From JACTMZ01 sp044359955 (GTDB lineage Bacteria; Verrucomicrobiota; Verrucomicrobiia; Chthoniobacterales; JACTMZ01): a stretch of 64,000 bases of DNA. Below, piece after piece: positions 23,958 to 31,315 of the stretch. The notes under the pieces are model-generated. The model did no database searches. It saw only the letters and a list, made by a program, of their open reading frames with translations, and was not told where the DNA came from. The DNA is taken from NCBI GenBank assembly GCA_044359955.1, contig JBIKLF010000006.1, positions 1 through 64,000 of the forward strand, in the 5' to 3' direction. How positions within the stretch are numbered: position 1 is the first letter of the stretch; each line of letters begins with the position of its first letter. A program made the position numbers and the translations under genes.

Positions 23958-25868
23958 ATGGCCAAAATCAAAACTTCCATCCTCTCCCGCATCAACGGCC
24001 CCGCCGACGTCCGCGCCGTCCCCGAGAAAAACCTCCCGCTCCTCGCCCAGGAAATCCGCGATGAACTCGTCCGCGCCGTCTCCAAAACCGGCGGCCATCT
24101 CGGACCCAACCTTGGCGTGGTCGAACTGACCGTCGCCCTCCACCGCGCCTTCCATTCCCCCCAAGACAAACTCCTCTTCGACGTCAGCCACCAAGGCTAC
24201 GTCCACAAAATGCTCACCGGCCGGCGCGAAGGCCTCGACACCATCCGTCAGCACGGCGGACTCAACGGCTTCCTCCTCCGCACCGAGAGCGAACACGACT
24301 GCTACGGCGCCGGCCACGCCGGCACCGCCCTCTCCGCCGGCCTCGGCATGGCCGCCGCCCGCGACCTCCGCGGGTCCGACGAACACGTCGTCGTCGTAGC
24401 CGGCGATGCCGCCTTCACCTGCGGCGTCAGCTTCGAAGCCCTCAACAACGTGGCCGAGACAACCAAGCGCTTCATCGTCGTCCTCAATGACAACGAATGG
24501 TCCATCTCGAAAAACGTCGGCGCCGTGGCCAGCTACCTCAGCAAAATCACAACCAACCCCGCCTACGCCCACCTCCACGAGAAGGCCGCCAAATTCATCA
24601 AAACCGTCGGCGGACAGACGGCCCTCGATCTCGCCCACAAAGTCGAGACCGGGATGAAGCACATGCTCCTCCCCAGCGTCATCTTCGAGGACCTCGGCTT
24701 CCGCTACTACGGGCCGATCGACGGACACGACACCGCCCTGCTCGAACGCACCTTCGAATTCCTCAAGACGCAGAACGAACCCGTCCTCCTCCACATCCTC
24801 ACGACCAAAGGCAAAGGCTATCCGCCGGCCATGCAGCAGCCGGACAAATTCCACGGCCTCGGCAAATTCTCGCCCGACACCGGCGAAACCGAACCCGCCA
24901 CCAACCCGACCTATTCCCAGCTCCTCGGGACCAAACTCGCCGACTTCGCCGACCACAACAACCGCATCGTCGCCATCACCGCGGCCATGGCCGGGGGCAC
25001 CGGCCTCAACTTTTTCGAGAAACGCCACCCCGACCGCTACCACGACGTCGGTATCGCCGAAGAGCACGCCGCCCTCTTCGCCTGCGGCCTCGCCACCCAA
25101 GGCTACAAACCCTTCCTCACCATCTACAGCACCTTCATGCAGCGGGCTTATGACATGATTATCCATGACATCGCCCTGCAGAATCTCAACGTCGCCCTCT
25201 GCATGGACCGCGCCGGCCTGAGCGGCGACGACGGGCCGACCCACCACGGGCTCTTCGACATCGGCTACCTCCGCCACATCCCGAATTTTGTCTTCATGCA
25301 GCCGAAGGACGAAGAGGAGTTCGTCGACATGCTCTGGACCATGGCCCATTACCGCCGCGGTCCCATCGCCATCCGCTACCCCCGCGGCGCGGGAACCGGG
25401 GCGCAGCCCAAGGAGCATCCGCAACTGCTCGAGATCGGCCAGAGTGAAGTCCTCCGCCACGGCCGCCGCGTCCTCCTCCTCGGGCTCGGCAACATGGTCG
25501 CGATGGCCGAAGAAACGGCCGACCTCCTGGCCGCCCAAGGCATCGATGCCGCCGTGATCAACGCCCGCTGGATCAAGCCCCTCGACACGCAGACCTTGGA
25601 ATTTTTCGCCCGCGCCGCCGAAGTCGTCTGCACCTTCGAAGACCACGTCCTCCACCACGGTTACGGCGCCTCGGTCATCGAAGCTTTGTCCGAAGCCCGC
25701 ATCACCACCCCCGTCGTCCGCATCGGTTGGCCCGACCAATTCATCGGCCACGGCAGAGTCGACATCCTCCGCGCGCAACACGGGGTGACCGCCGCCGCCG
25801 CCGTCACAAAAATCCTCGCCGAGTTGGCGCACGAACCCGCTGCCGCGAAGGCCACGCCGGCCGCCTGA
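23958..25868 (+). CDS. dxs: 1-deoxy-D-xylulose-5-phosphate synthase
   Basis: Condenses pyruvate with glyceraldehyde 3-phosphate, the first step of the MEP isoprenoid pathway; cytoplasmic, TPP-dependent. The 636 residues are full length. The thiamine-binding block is GDAAFTCGVSFEALNNVAETTKRFIVVLNDNEWSIS (about 150-186), preceded by FDVSHQGYVHKMLTGR (catalytic histidine) and GAGHAGTALSAGLGMA. The transketolase pyrimidine-binding domain has DVGIAEEHAALFACGLA (catalytic glutamate) and the C-terminal domain ends normally. Its stop lies in a short hairpin loop (GGCCGCC-TGAAGC-GGCGGCC). Downstream is another family B repeat. Confidence 0.96.
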   Translation: MAKIKTSILSRINGPADVRAVPEKNLPLLAQEIRDELVRAVSKTGGHLGPNLGVVELTVALHRAFHSPQDKLLFDVSHQGYVHKMLTGRREGLDTIRQHGGLNGFLLRTESEHDCYGAGHAGTALSAGLGMAAARDLRGSDEHVVVVAGDAAFTCGVSFEALNNVAETTKRFIVVLNDNEWSISKNVGAVASYLSKITTNPAYAHLHEKAAKFIKTVGGQTALDLAHKVETGMKHMLLPSVIFEDLGFRYYGPIDGHDTALLERTFEFLKTQNEPVLLHILTTKGKGYPPAMQQPDKFHGLGKFSPDTGETEPATNPTYSQLLGTKLADFADHNNRIVAITAAMAGGTGLNFFEKRHPDRYHDVGIAEEHAALFACGLATQGYKPFLTIYSTFMQRAYDMIIHDIALQNLNVALCMDRAGLSGDDGPTHHGLFDIGYLRHIPNFVFMQPKDEEEFVDMLWTMAHYRRGPIAIRYPRGAGTGAQPKEHPQLLEIGQSEVLRHGRRVLLLGLGNMVAMAEETADLLAAQGIDAAVINARWIKPLDTQTLEFFARAAEVVCTFEDHVLHHGYGASVIEALSEARITTPVVRIGWPDQFIGHGRVDILRAQHGVTAAAAVTKILAELAHEPAAAKATPAA

Positions 25869-25883
25869 AGCGGCGGCCTCTTA

Positions 25884-25970
25884 AGGTAGGGACGAGCGGC
25901 CCGCTCGTCCGCTCTGGGAGAAAACGGACCCGCGGGCTCTCCGAGCCGGAGGTCCGCGTGTCCCTACCCG
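25884..25970. repeat. family B hairpin repeat
   Basis: GGTAGGGACGAGCGGCCCGC ... GGAGGTCCGCGTGTCCCTACC; two palindromes between GGTAGGG and CCCTACC ends, immediately after dxs. Confidence 0.75.
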
Positions 25971-26086
25971 ACGATCGTCGTTCGCTGTGGCCTGTTTGTT
26001 CTTTTTCCTTCCTGCCTGCCTCGTCAGCGCCTAAACCAAAACCGTCGTCCCAAACCAAACCCAAACCCAACAAGAAATAAAGCCTT

Positions 26087-26458
26087 ATGAACTGGTATCT
26101 CGACGCGTGGAAAAATTATGTCACCTTCACCGGCCGCAGCCGACGCAAGGCTTACTGGATGTTTGTCCTCTTCAACATCATTGCCGCGGTCCTCGCCGGC
26201 GTCATCGACAATGTCCTCGGCCTCGCCGGTAAAGACGGCTATGGCCCCATCAGCGGACTCTACAGCCTCGCTGTCTTCATCCCAGGCCTCGCCCTCGCCA
26301 TCCGTCGCCTCCACGACACCGGCCGCACCGGCTGGTGGATGCTGCTCGGGCTCATCCCGCTCTTCGGCTGGATCATTCTCCTCATTTTCTTCGTGACCAA
26401 CAGCCAACCCGGCAGCAACCAATACGGCCCCAATCCCAAAGAAGCACCGGCCGCCTGA
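26087..26458 (+). CDS. DUF805 membrane protein
   Basis: A 123-residue inner-membrane protein of the DUF805 (YhaH/YhaI-like) family, of unknown function. Diagnostic are MNWYLDAWKNYVTFTGRSRRKAYWMFVLFN at the N-terminus, LALAIRRLHDTGRTGWWMLLGLIPLFGWIILL in the middle (R-R-L-H-D-x-G-R-x-G-W-W) and the terminal QPGSNQYGPNP. About three to four membrane helices. Start ATG 26087 after AAGCCTT, no clear Shine-Dalgarno. The stop and the following 12 bases are duplicated (CCGGCCGCCTGA twice) and run into a GC hairpin. Confidence 0.92.
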   Translation: MNWYLDAWKNYVTFTGRSRRKAYWMFVLFNIIAAVLAGVIDNVLGLAGKDGYGPISGLYSLAVFIPGLALAIRRLHDTGRTGWWMLLGLIPLFGWIILLIFFVTNSQPGSNQYGPNPKEAPAA

Positions 26459-26565
26459 CCGGCCGCCTGAAGCAGGCGGCGGAGTTTTCAGCGTTCAGTT
26501 TTCAGTCGGCCACCACTTGTCGCGGCGGTCTGTGACCGCCGGAACCCTTCACAAACGCAATCTAT
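26459..26565. repeat. hairpin plus family G and C fragments
   Basis: GCCGCCT-GAAGC-AGGCGGC hairpin (26463-26481), a GGAGTTTTCAGCGTTCAGTT fragment, and CGCGGCGGTCTGTGACCGCCGG (26520-26541). Confidence 0.65.
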
Positions 26566-26801
26566 CCACCGATAAAAGAAGATATCAGAAGATTGTTCGT
26601 GGCCGTGTGATTGCCTATGGGCCATCTCCGGCCTATCGGCCTCCGGTATCAGTTGGTTGCCGCGGCAACCTATCTCCGGCCTTGCAGCCTCCGGCTCCGG
26701 CTGGAAACAGTTCTCCTGAAATATCTTCAGATGCGAACTTGTATGGGCGCGGGTCCCGCGCCCATACATAATCCAAGCCGTTTATCTTCCCCCATCCGTG
26801 G
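26566..26801. repeat. terminal-inverted-repeat element, long variant
   Basis: Left end CCACCGATAAAAGAAGATAT, right end CTTCCCCCATCCGTGGCC. The core differs from the copy at 17424: it carries paired CTCCGGCCTATCGGCCTCCGG / CTCCGGCCTTGCAGCCTCCGG segments and a GTATGGGCGCGGGTCCCGCG hairpin. The right end includes the GTG start codon of the next gene. Confidence 0.6.
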
Positions 26802-27379
26802 CCAAAAAAATTTCTTCCGTCTTTCTCACCCTCGTCCTCCCCGGCTGCGCCTGGACCGTGCGCGCGCCCTCCACCGTGGCCGATCCCGTGCCCGTGTGGA
26901 TCACCGAATACGGCAAGCACTGCCGCGTGGCCCTGCCCACCGGGGACTCCACCTTCACCGAATACGGTTTCGGCGAATGGCATTACTACGCCCTCGAAGA
27001 ACGCGACTGGCTCTCGACCCTCCGCGCCGGCGCCGGCCTCGGCTCCGGCGCCTTCTCCCGCCGCACCTTGCGCCCCGCGGCCGACGGCACCCTCGGTCCG
27101 CGGCAAACCGGCGGCACGCGCTCGGAGCGACTGGAGGTCGAGCGCTCCGCCGCCGATGCCCTCCGCCGCGAACTCGACGACCGTTGGGCACGCAACCAGG
27201 GTGACGTGCGGATCCGCCAAGCGGACGCCGTCCCCGTCAGCCGCGACCCCGCCCGCTACCACCTCTTCGAAAATTCCAACCACGCCACGGCCAACTGGCT
27301 CCGCCAACTCGGCTGCCAAGTCCGCGGCTTCCCCCTCATGGCCAACTTCCGCGTCGAAGAAAGAGCAGGCCACCAATAA
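26798..27379 (+). CDS. hypothetical lipoprotein; start inside a repeat
   Basis: A 193-residue predicted lipoprotein. MAKKISSVFLTLVLPGC is a short but workable signal (KK, hydrophobic stretch, LPGC lipobox). The mature part has WITEYGKHCRVALPTGDSTFTEYGFGEWHYYALEERDW, a middle charged region and ENSNHATANWLRQLGCQVRGFPLMANFRV at the end, a Cys/His and N-H-x-T pattern reminiscent of NlpC/DUF4105-type cysteine hydrolases, but I cannot name the family. The GTG start and the first four or five codons (GTGGCCAAAAAAATTTC) coincide with the right end of the repeat element before it, matched at 29904-29917 where there is no such gene. Confidence 0.6.
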   Translation: MAKKISSVFLTLVLPGCAWTVRAPSTVADPVPVWITEYGKHCRVALPTGDSTFTEYGFGEWHYYALEERDWLSTLRAGAGLGSGAFSRRTLRPAADGTLGPRQTGGTRSERLEVERSAADALRRELDDRWARNQGDVRIRQADAVPVSRDPARYHLFENSNHATANWLRQLGCQVRGFPLMANFRVEERAGHQ

Positions 27380-27392
27380 AAGAGGATGACCT

Positions 27393-27423
27393 TTTGGAGT
27401 GCGGCGGCTTGACGCCGCTTTTC
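27393..27423. repeat. single family A repeat
   Basis: TTTTGGAGTGCGGCGGCTTG followed by ACGCCGCTTTT: one unpaired unit. Confidence 0.75.
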
Positions 27424-27447
27424 CCTCCCGCTCTCGCAAAAAAAGCC

Positions 27448-27591
27448 AGGCCACGGATGGAAGAAGATAGCAGAGGATAAGCGGGGCGCGCAGACACGCG
27501 CCCCGCTCAAAGCTTCAGTCGGGAGACTGTGTTTGCGCCGTGTCAGCGGCGCAAACACCATCTTCTGCCATCTTCTTCCATCCGTGGCTTT
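27448..27591. repeat. terminal-inverted-repeat element, near-identical to 17424 copy
   Basis: Ends GCCACGGATGGAAGAAGATA and TCTTCCATCCGTGGC, with the same two internal hairpins GCGGGGCGCG-CAGACA-CGCGCCCCGC and TGTTTGCGCC-N8-GGCGCAAACA. The hairpin stems are conserved exactly while the loops and linkers differ from the 17424 copy, which argues that the palindromes are under selection or are recent. Similarity continues to about 27650. Confidence 0.75.
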
Positions 27592-27727
27592 CTTGCCTCT
27601 GCCTGCCCAAGCTCGCAGTCGACGCCGACCCCAGTTACTCCCAGCACACACCCGCCGTCGCTGTCGTTGTCGGAAAATCCTCCTTTCCCTTCGTTTCCTT
27701 CGTTATCTTCTGTCCAAAAATTCCGTC

Positions 27728-28570
27728 ATGATCACCCTCGAACAGCAACTCATCGAACGCCTCGCCGCCCAAGGCGCGGCGGCGTGGCGGATCCAGCTCG
27801 CCCGCTGGATCGAATCCCCGCGCGTGGTCGGGTTCATCATCGCGGTCATCCTCGTCAACGCGGTCATCCTCGGACTGGAGACCAACCAAGACCTTATGGC
27901 CCGCTCGGGCACCTTGCTTGTCGCCATCGACAAAGCCTGCCTCGCCGTCTTCCTCGTCGAAATCATCTGCAAACTCCTTGCCTTCCGCGGACTCTTCTGG
28001 CGGAGCGGCTGGAATATTTTCGACTTCATCGTGGTCGCCGTCGCCCGCGTGCCCGGGGCCGGACCGTGGGCCGTCATCCGTTCGCTGCGCGTCCTGCGGG
28101 TCCTGCGACTCCTCACCATGATCCCCAGCCTGCGCAAAGTGGTCGCCGCCTTCCTCCACGCCATCCCCGGGCTCGGCGGCGTGCTCGCCGTCATGGCCAT
28201 CTTCTTCTACACCGCCGCGGTGCTGGCCACGAATCTCTTCGGCGCCGCCTTCCCCGCTTGGTTCGGCACGATCGGGGCCAGCCTCTTCTCCCTCTTCCAG
28301 ATTATGACATTGGAGAGCTGGTCCATGGGTATCGTCCGCCCGGTCATGGAGCAATTCCCCTACGCCTAGGCCTTCTTCGTCCCGTTCATCATTCTCGCCA
28401 CCTTCACCATCTTGAACCTCTTCATCGGCATCATCGTCTCGACCATGCAGGAGTTGAGCAACCAACCCGAACCCGGCATCCCGAAGAAAGACCTCGCTGA
28501 GGCCCTCGCCCGCATCGAAGGCGATATCCAGGGGCTCCGCCGGCAGATCGAAAATGAGCCTCGCGCCTGA
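27728..28570 (+). pseudogene. voltage-gated sodium channel (NaChBac type) interrupted by an amber codon
   Basis: Bacterial single-repeat voltage-gated channel in the inner membrane. Residues 1-213 carry S1-S3, the S4 sensor IRSLRVLRVLRLLTMIPSLRKVV with regularly spaced arginines, S5 and the selectivity filter TLESW typical of sodium channels. An in-frame TAG at 28367-28369 follows FPYA; the same frame then continues with AFFVPFIILATFTILNLFIGIIVSTMQ, the S6 pore helix, and a charged C-terminal coiled-coil to TGA 28568. Homologues usually have Trp at this point (TGG to TAG, one base). As written the channel lacks S6 and cannot form a pore. It is either a recent pseudogene, a sequencing error or, least likely, read-through. 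The terminal stop sits in the loop of CCTCGCGCC-TGAC-GGCGCGAGG. Confidence 0.88.
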
Positions 28571-28704
28571 CGGCGCGAGGAGTTTTCAGCGTTCAGTGAT
28601 TCCGTGTTCAGACCCGTCGCGGGGACGCTTTTCCCTCCGGCTCTCGCAAAAAAAGCCAAGCGTCTTTCAGAAAAGTAGAAGCGGCGGGGACGCCGCTTCT
28701 ACTT
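28571..28704. repeat. family G fragment and short AGTAGAAGCGGC palindrome
   Basis: GGAGTTTTCAGCGTTCAGTG directly after the channel gene, and AAAGTAGAAGCGGC-GGGGAC-GCCGCTTCTACTT at 28671-28704, a core-less version of the repeat at 12974. Confidence 0.65.
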
Positions 28705-28819
28705 CATGCCTTCCACGGCATCATCACAGCCGTGGCCAAAAATCCCCCGCCCCATCCACTCTAACTCACACTCAAGTCTCCGCCCTAGCCGTTCCCCTCC
28801 TCTTTAACCTTTCGATCCC

Positions 28820-28833
28820 AGCGAAAAATCGCT
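28820..28833 (+). promoter_or_regulatory. candidate operator of the AbiEii-type pair
   Basis: Perfect palindrome AGCGA-AAAA-TCGCT ending 11 bp before the ATG at 28845, followed by AAAATAA. Position and symmetry suit an autoregulatory site; unproven. Confidence 0.4.
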
Positions 28834-28844
28834 AAAATAAATGC

Positions 28845-29117
28845 ATGAAAATCGCCCCACTGGAGCGCCTTTTCTGGTGGACGGACCGCACCTCACTCCC
28901 GCCGGAGCGCATCGCCGCCCAAGCCATGGTGCTGGGCACTTGGGATGACATCCAGGAAACCCGGCGGCGCTACGGGAAAGACATTTTCGCCAAAGTTCTC
29001 TCCGCTCCCCCGCGCGGGCTCTTCGACCCGAAATCCTGGTCGTTCTGGCACAAGAAGACCGGACGCGTTCCCGTGCCACCCCTGCCGGAGCAACCCGCGC
29101 CATGGCCCCGCCGCTGA
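28845..29117 (+). CDS. putative antitoxin-like partner of the AbiEii protein
   Basis: A 90-residue protein, no signal peptide. I do not recognise a named family. The pattern RIAAQAMVLGTWDDIQETRRRYGKDIFAKVLSAPPRGLFDPKSWSFWHKK looks like a small helical protein commonly found in front of nucleotidyltransferase toxins; the gene overlaps the next one by 16 nt (29102-29117), so they are translationally coupled. It takes the place that AbiEi occupies in classical AbiE systems but lacks the AbiEi winged helix. Antitoxin function is inferred from position only. Confidence 0.6.
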   Translation: MKIAPLERLFWWTDRTSLPPERIAAQAMVLGTWDDIQETRRRYGKDIFAKVLSAPPRGLFDPKSWSFWHKKTGRVPVPPLPEQPAPWPRR

Positions 29118-29752
29118 ATTGGCATCTGGACATCCTCCCCGCCGACCAACGCGGTCTGTGGGTGTACAAGTTGCAGGCCGGCTTTCCCGGTTGGGTGCTT
29201 TATGGCGGCACCGCTCTGGCCTTGCGGCTCGGACACCGCACGTCGGTCGATTTCGATTTCTTTTCCGCCACTCCCCTCATGCCCTTGGACTTTCGCGAGG
29301 AGCACGCGCTGGACGGCGACATTCTCCAAGCCGAGGCCAACACCCTCAGCGTCCTGCACCGCGGCGTGAAACTCTCCTTTTTCGGCGGCCTCTCGCTCGG
29401 CGTGCTGCACGCACCCGATTTGCTCGGACACTGCCCCGTGGCATCGTTGGACGATCTGGGTGCCGGCAAGTTGGCCGCCTTGGTCAACCGGGTGGAACTC
29501 AAAGACTACCTCGACGTAGCCGCCCTGCTGCGTCACGGGAGCGACCTGGCTCATCTGCTGGCCGGCGCCAACGCCGTTTACCGCGGAGAGTTCCCCATCG
29601 CCGCCTGCCTCAAGAGCCTCACTTGGTTCGACGATCCGGCGCTCGCGGAATTGTCAGCGAAAGACCGCCACCTCCTCGAGCAAGCATCGCTCGCCGTCGA
29701 TCAAGTCCCCACCGTCACCGCCTCCGGCCGCAAAATCGGACAACCCTGGTAA
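29102..29752 (+). CDS. AbiEii/AbiGii-type nucleotidyltransferase toxin
   Basis: A 216-residue DUF1814-type nucleotidyltransferase. The active-site block VLYGGTALALRLGHRTSVDFDFF (about 31-53) gives the G-G-T-A and R-x-S-x-D-x-D motifs of AbiEii toxins; downstream KLAALVNRVELKDYLDVAALL (about 121-141) contains the conserved K-x-x-A and R-x-K-D-x-x-D elements. AbiEii proteins transfer nucleotides to RNA acceptors and halt growth, and AbiE systems can abort phage infection. It overlaps the upstream putative antitoxin gene. The next element downstream is a repeat, not a gene. Confidence 0.85.
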   Translation: MAPPLNWHLDILPADQRGLWVYKLQAGFPGWVLYGGTALALRLGHRTSVDFDFFSATPLMPLDFREEHALDGDILQAEANTLSVLHRGVKLSFFGGLSLGVLHAPDLLGHCPVASLDDLGAGKLAALVNRVELKDYLDVAALLRHGSDLAHLLAGANAVYRGEFPIAACLKSLTWFDDPALAELSAKDRHLLEQASLAVDQVPTVTASGRKIGQPW

Positions 29753-29761
29753 ACGGGAAAA

Positions 29762-29913
29762 AAGACAGGCCACCGATGAAAGAAGATGAAAGAGGATTGT
29801 TTCTGGCCGGGTGACCCCGGCCACAAACAGGTCATCTCTGCCGGAACGAATAGTCTCCAGCCGGGGTCACACGGCTGGAGACCATCTTCTTAAATCCTCT
29901 TCAATCCGTGGCT
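29762..29913. repeat. terminal-inverted-repeat element with a different core
   Basis: Ends GACAGGCCACCGATGAAAGA and CTTCAATCCGTGGCTAAAA are those of the 17424 and 27448 elements, but the interior hairpins are GGCCGGGGTCACCCGGCC-like (GGCCGGGTGACCCCGGCC) and CCAGCCGGGGTCACACGGCTGG. Confidence 0.7.
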
Positions 29914-29977
29914 AAAAAAATTCCGTCACTCGCCACACGTCACTCGTCACAAATCGGCGTGTCGCTCCGCCGATTCT

Positions 29978-30286
29978 TCACGCCGCTTGCAACGCGTCCG
30001 GATTTTTCCTCGCCACGGCCAGGAGGCGCAAAGCGGCGCCGCTCGGCTTACGGGTGCCGTTCTCCCACGACACCGCCGTCACCTTGGGCACATTAAGTAG
30101 CGCGGCGAACTCCGACTGCGTGCAGCCGAGCTTGGCGCGCGTCTCGCGAATGACACGTGCGGAAATTGCTTTGACCGGCGGCGGAATGGTCACGCGGCGG
30201 ACCCGTGCCCGCTCCTTTCCCGCGGCAAAACGCTCCACGCGGCCCACGAGTTCATTGATGTCGAATGCGATTTCGGTCTTTTTCAT
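29978..30286 (-). CDS. higA: HigA-type antitoxin (XRE helix-turn-helix)
   Basis: A 102-residue antitoxin that neutralises the upstream HigB-like toxin and represses the operon. The C-terminal half is a Cro/XRE helix-turn-helix: ISARVIRETRAKLGCTQSEFAALLNVPKVTAVSWENGTRKPSGAALRLLAVA (about 43-94). The N-terminal half (MKKTEIAFDINELVGRVERFAAGKERARVRRVTIP) is the toxin-binding region. Its ATG at 30286 overlaps the toxin stop by 4 nt. The frame is open upstream through the toxin gene in another reading frame and is not used. Confidence 0.88.
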   Translation of the reverse strand: MKKTEIAFDINELVGRVERFAAGKERARVRRVTIPPPVKAISARVIRETRAKLGCTQSEFAALLNVPKVTAVSWENGTRKPSGAALRLLAVARKNPDALQAA

Positions 30287-30618
30287 CGGTTGTATTGTTG
30301 CTTGATGGTTTCCACCGCGGCACGCAACCGCGCCAGGTCCTCCGGCGCGATGTTGGCTTTGGTTGATTTCGTGTAGAGCATGAAGAAAATAAATCGTCGC
30401 GCCCGCGGCAGCCACAGGTAGATCACCCGGGCGCCGCCGCTTTTGCCGCGACCCGACAGTTTCATTCTCGCTTTGCGCAGCCCTCCCGAGTGGCGGATCA
30501 AATCCCCGGCCTCCGGACGGCCGGCCAATGCCAGTTGGAACTCCCGCAGGACTTCCTCATCGGCAACGCGAAGCAATTCACGGGTGAACGCATCGAGTTC
30601 CACGAAGCTGAAATCCAT
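30283..30618 (-). CDS. higB: HigB/RelE-type toxin
   Basis: A 111-residue RelE/ParE-superfamily toxin, expected to cut mRNA on the ribosome. The family pattern is a first strand (SFVELDAFTREL), two helices (EEVLREFQLALAGRPEAGDLIRHSGGLRKARM), then GRGKSGGARVIYLWLPRARRFIFFMLYTKS with the basic active-site residues, and a C-terminal helix. The toxin-first, antitoxin-second order is that of higBA. A perfect palindrome lies 9 bp upstream of its start. Confidence 0.88.
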   Translation of the reverse strand: MDFSFVELDAFTRELLRVADEEVLREFQLALAGRPEAGDLIRHSGGLRKARMKLSGRGKSGGARVIYLWLPRARRFIFFMLYTKSTKANIAPEDLARLRAAVETIKQQYNR

Positions 30619-30627
30619 AAACGTAAC

Positions 30628-30642
30628 TTATACCATGTATAA
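30628..30642 (-). promoter_or_regulatory. higBA operator and promoter
   Basis: TTATAC-CAT-GTATAA, a perfect inverted repeat 9 bp before the higB ATG. On the minus strand TTGACC then 15 bp then TATAAG can be read as a promoter that this palindrome overlaps, giving a very short leader. HigA repression of its own promoter is the expected mechanism. Confidence 0.55.
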
Positions 30643-31266
30643 CCAGTGGTCAACCCCCGTTCGGCTATCCACCTGCAACGCACGCCGTAACGAGCTGGTG
30701 GTCGCGCAGAAAAAACGCCAGCGGAAAGGTCTGACCCCCTCTCAACGGTTCCGGTGACCCCTTCACTCACACTCACACTCAAACTCAAGTCTCCGCCCTG
30801 GCCGTTCCCCTCCATCTCTCACAAACAAAAAGCCAGGCCACAGCCGGGGCCGTAGCGGAACCGAGCAAAAGCGAGATGGCCCAAGGGCAAACAGACAGCT
30901 CGAAGACCTGAACGAAGCATTCAATTGGCAAAAGATTATTTTTGGCCGGGTGACTGGTGCCGATCGACCTCTGGCCTTATCCCAAGTCCCGAAAGATTTC
31001 AGACTTCGCCGGCTGAGTTAGGGACGAGCGGCTCGCTCGTGCGCTCCCTCTCCCACGGACACGCGAGCCGCGTGTCCCTACCCTCGGAACCTTCTCCGAC
31101 CGTCCATTTTCTTTTCCGGTTTGGTATGAAACCAAGGGCCCATCGCCTGAAGCTTATGGACGTCTGCCCAATCAATGGGGAACGGCGTTCCACCCGTTTT
31201 CTTGCAAACGGCACCGGCGGGCGGAGCATGCGGCGGAAGGGGAACCCGGAGAACTCGGCGGAAAGC
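30643..31266. repeat. repeat-rich gene-free stretch upstream of higBA
   Basis: No gene seen. 30770-30830 has CTCACACTCACACTCAAACTC; 30832-30960 is a decayed relative of the ATGGAAGAAGAT element; 31017-31083 is a full family B hairpin (TAGGGACGAGCGGCTCGC ... GCGTGTCCCTACCC); 31125-31150 repeats ACCAAGGGCCCATCGCCTGA seen inverted at 17805. Confidence 0.6.
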
Positions 31267-31292
31267 AAAACGCCCGTCGAGGCGGGCGTTTT
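31267..31292 (-). terminator. terminator of the PEP-CTERM gene
   Basis: AAAACGCCCG-TCGAGG-CGGGCGTTTT, 10-bp perfect stem with T-runs on both strands, 23 bp beyond the stop at 31316. Confidence 0.85.
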
Positions 31293-31315
31293 AGTGAAAT
31301 GATGTATGTGCACGT

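Noticed and set aside
23934..25832. 632-codon minus-strand frame opposite dxs
   Set aside because: Gly/Val/Glu-rich shadow; dxs is unambiguous on the plus strand.
28361..28372. Amber codon as evidence for stop-codon reassignment or pyrrolysine
   Set aside because: TAG ends several ordinary genes here (lexA, nuoG, recJ, hemW, OsmC), and there is no methylamine methyltransferase or pyl gene.
29908..30096. Small plus-strand frame beginning MAKKIPSLATRHSSQIG
   Set aside because: It is the repeat end followed by CACACGTCACTCGTCAC repeats and antisense of higA; used only for comparison with the 26798 gene.
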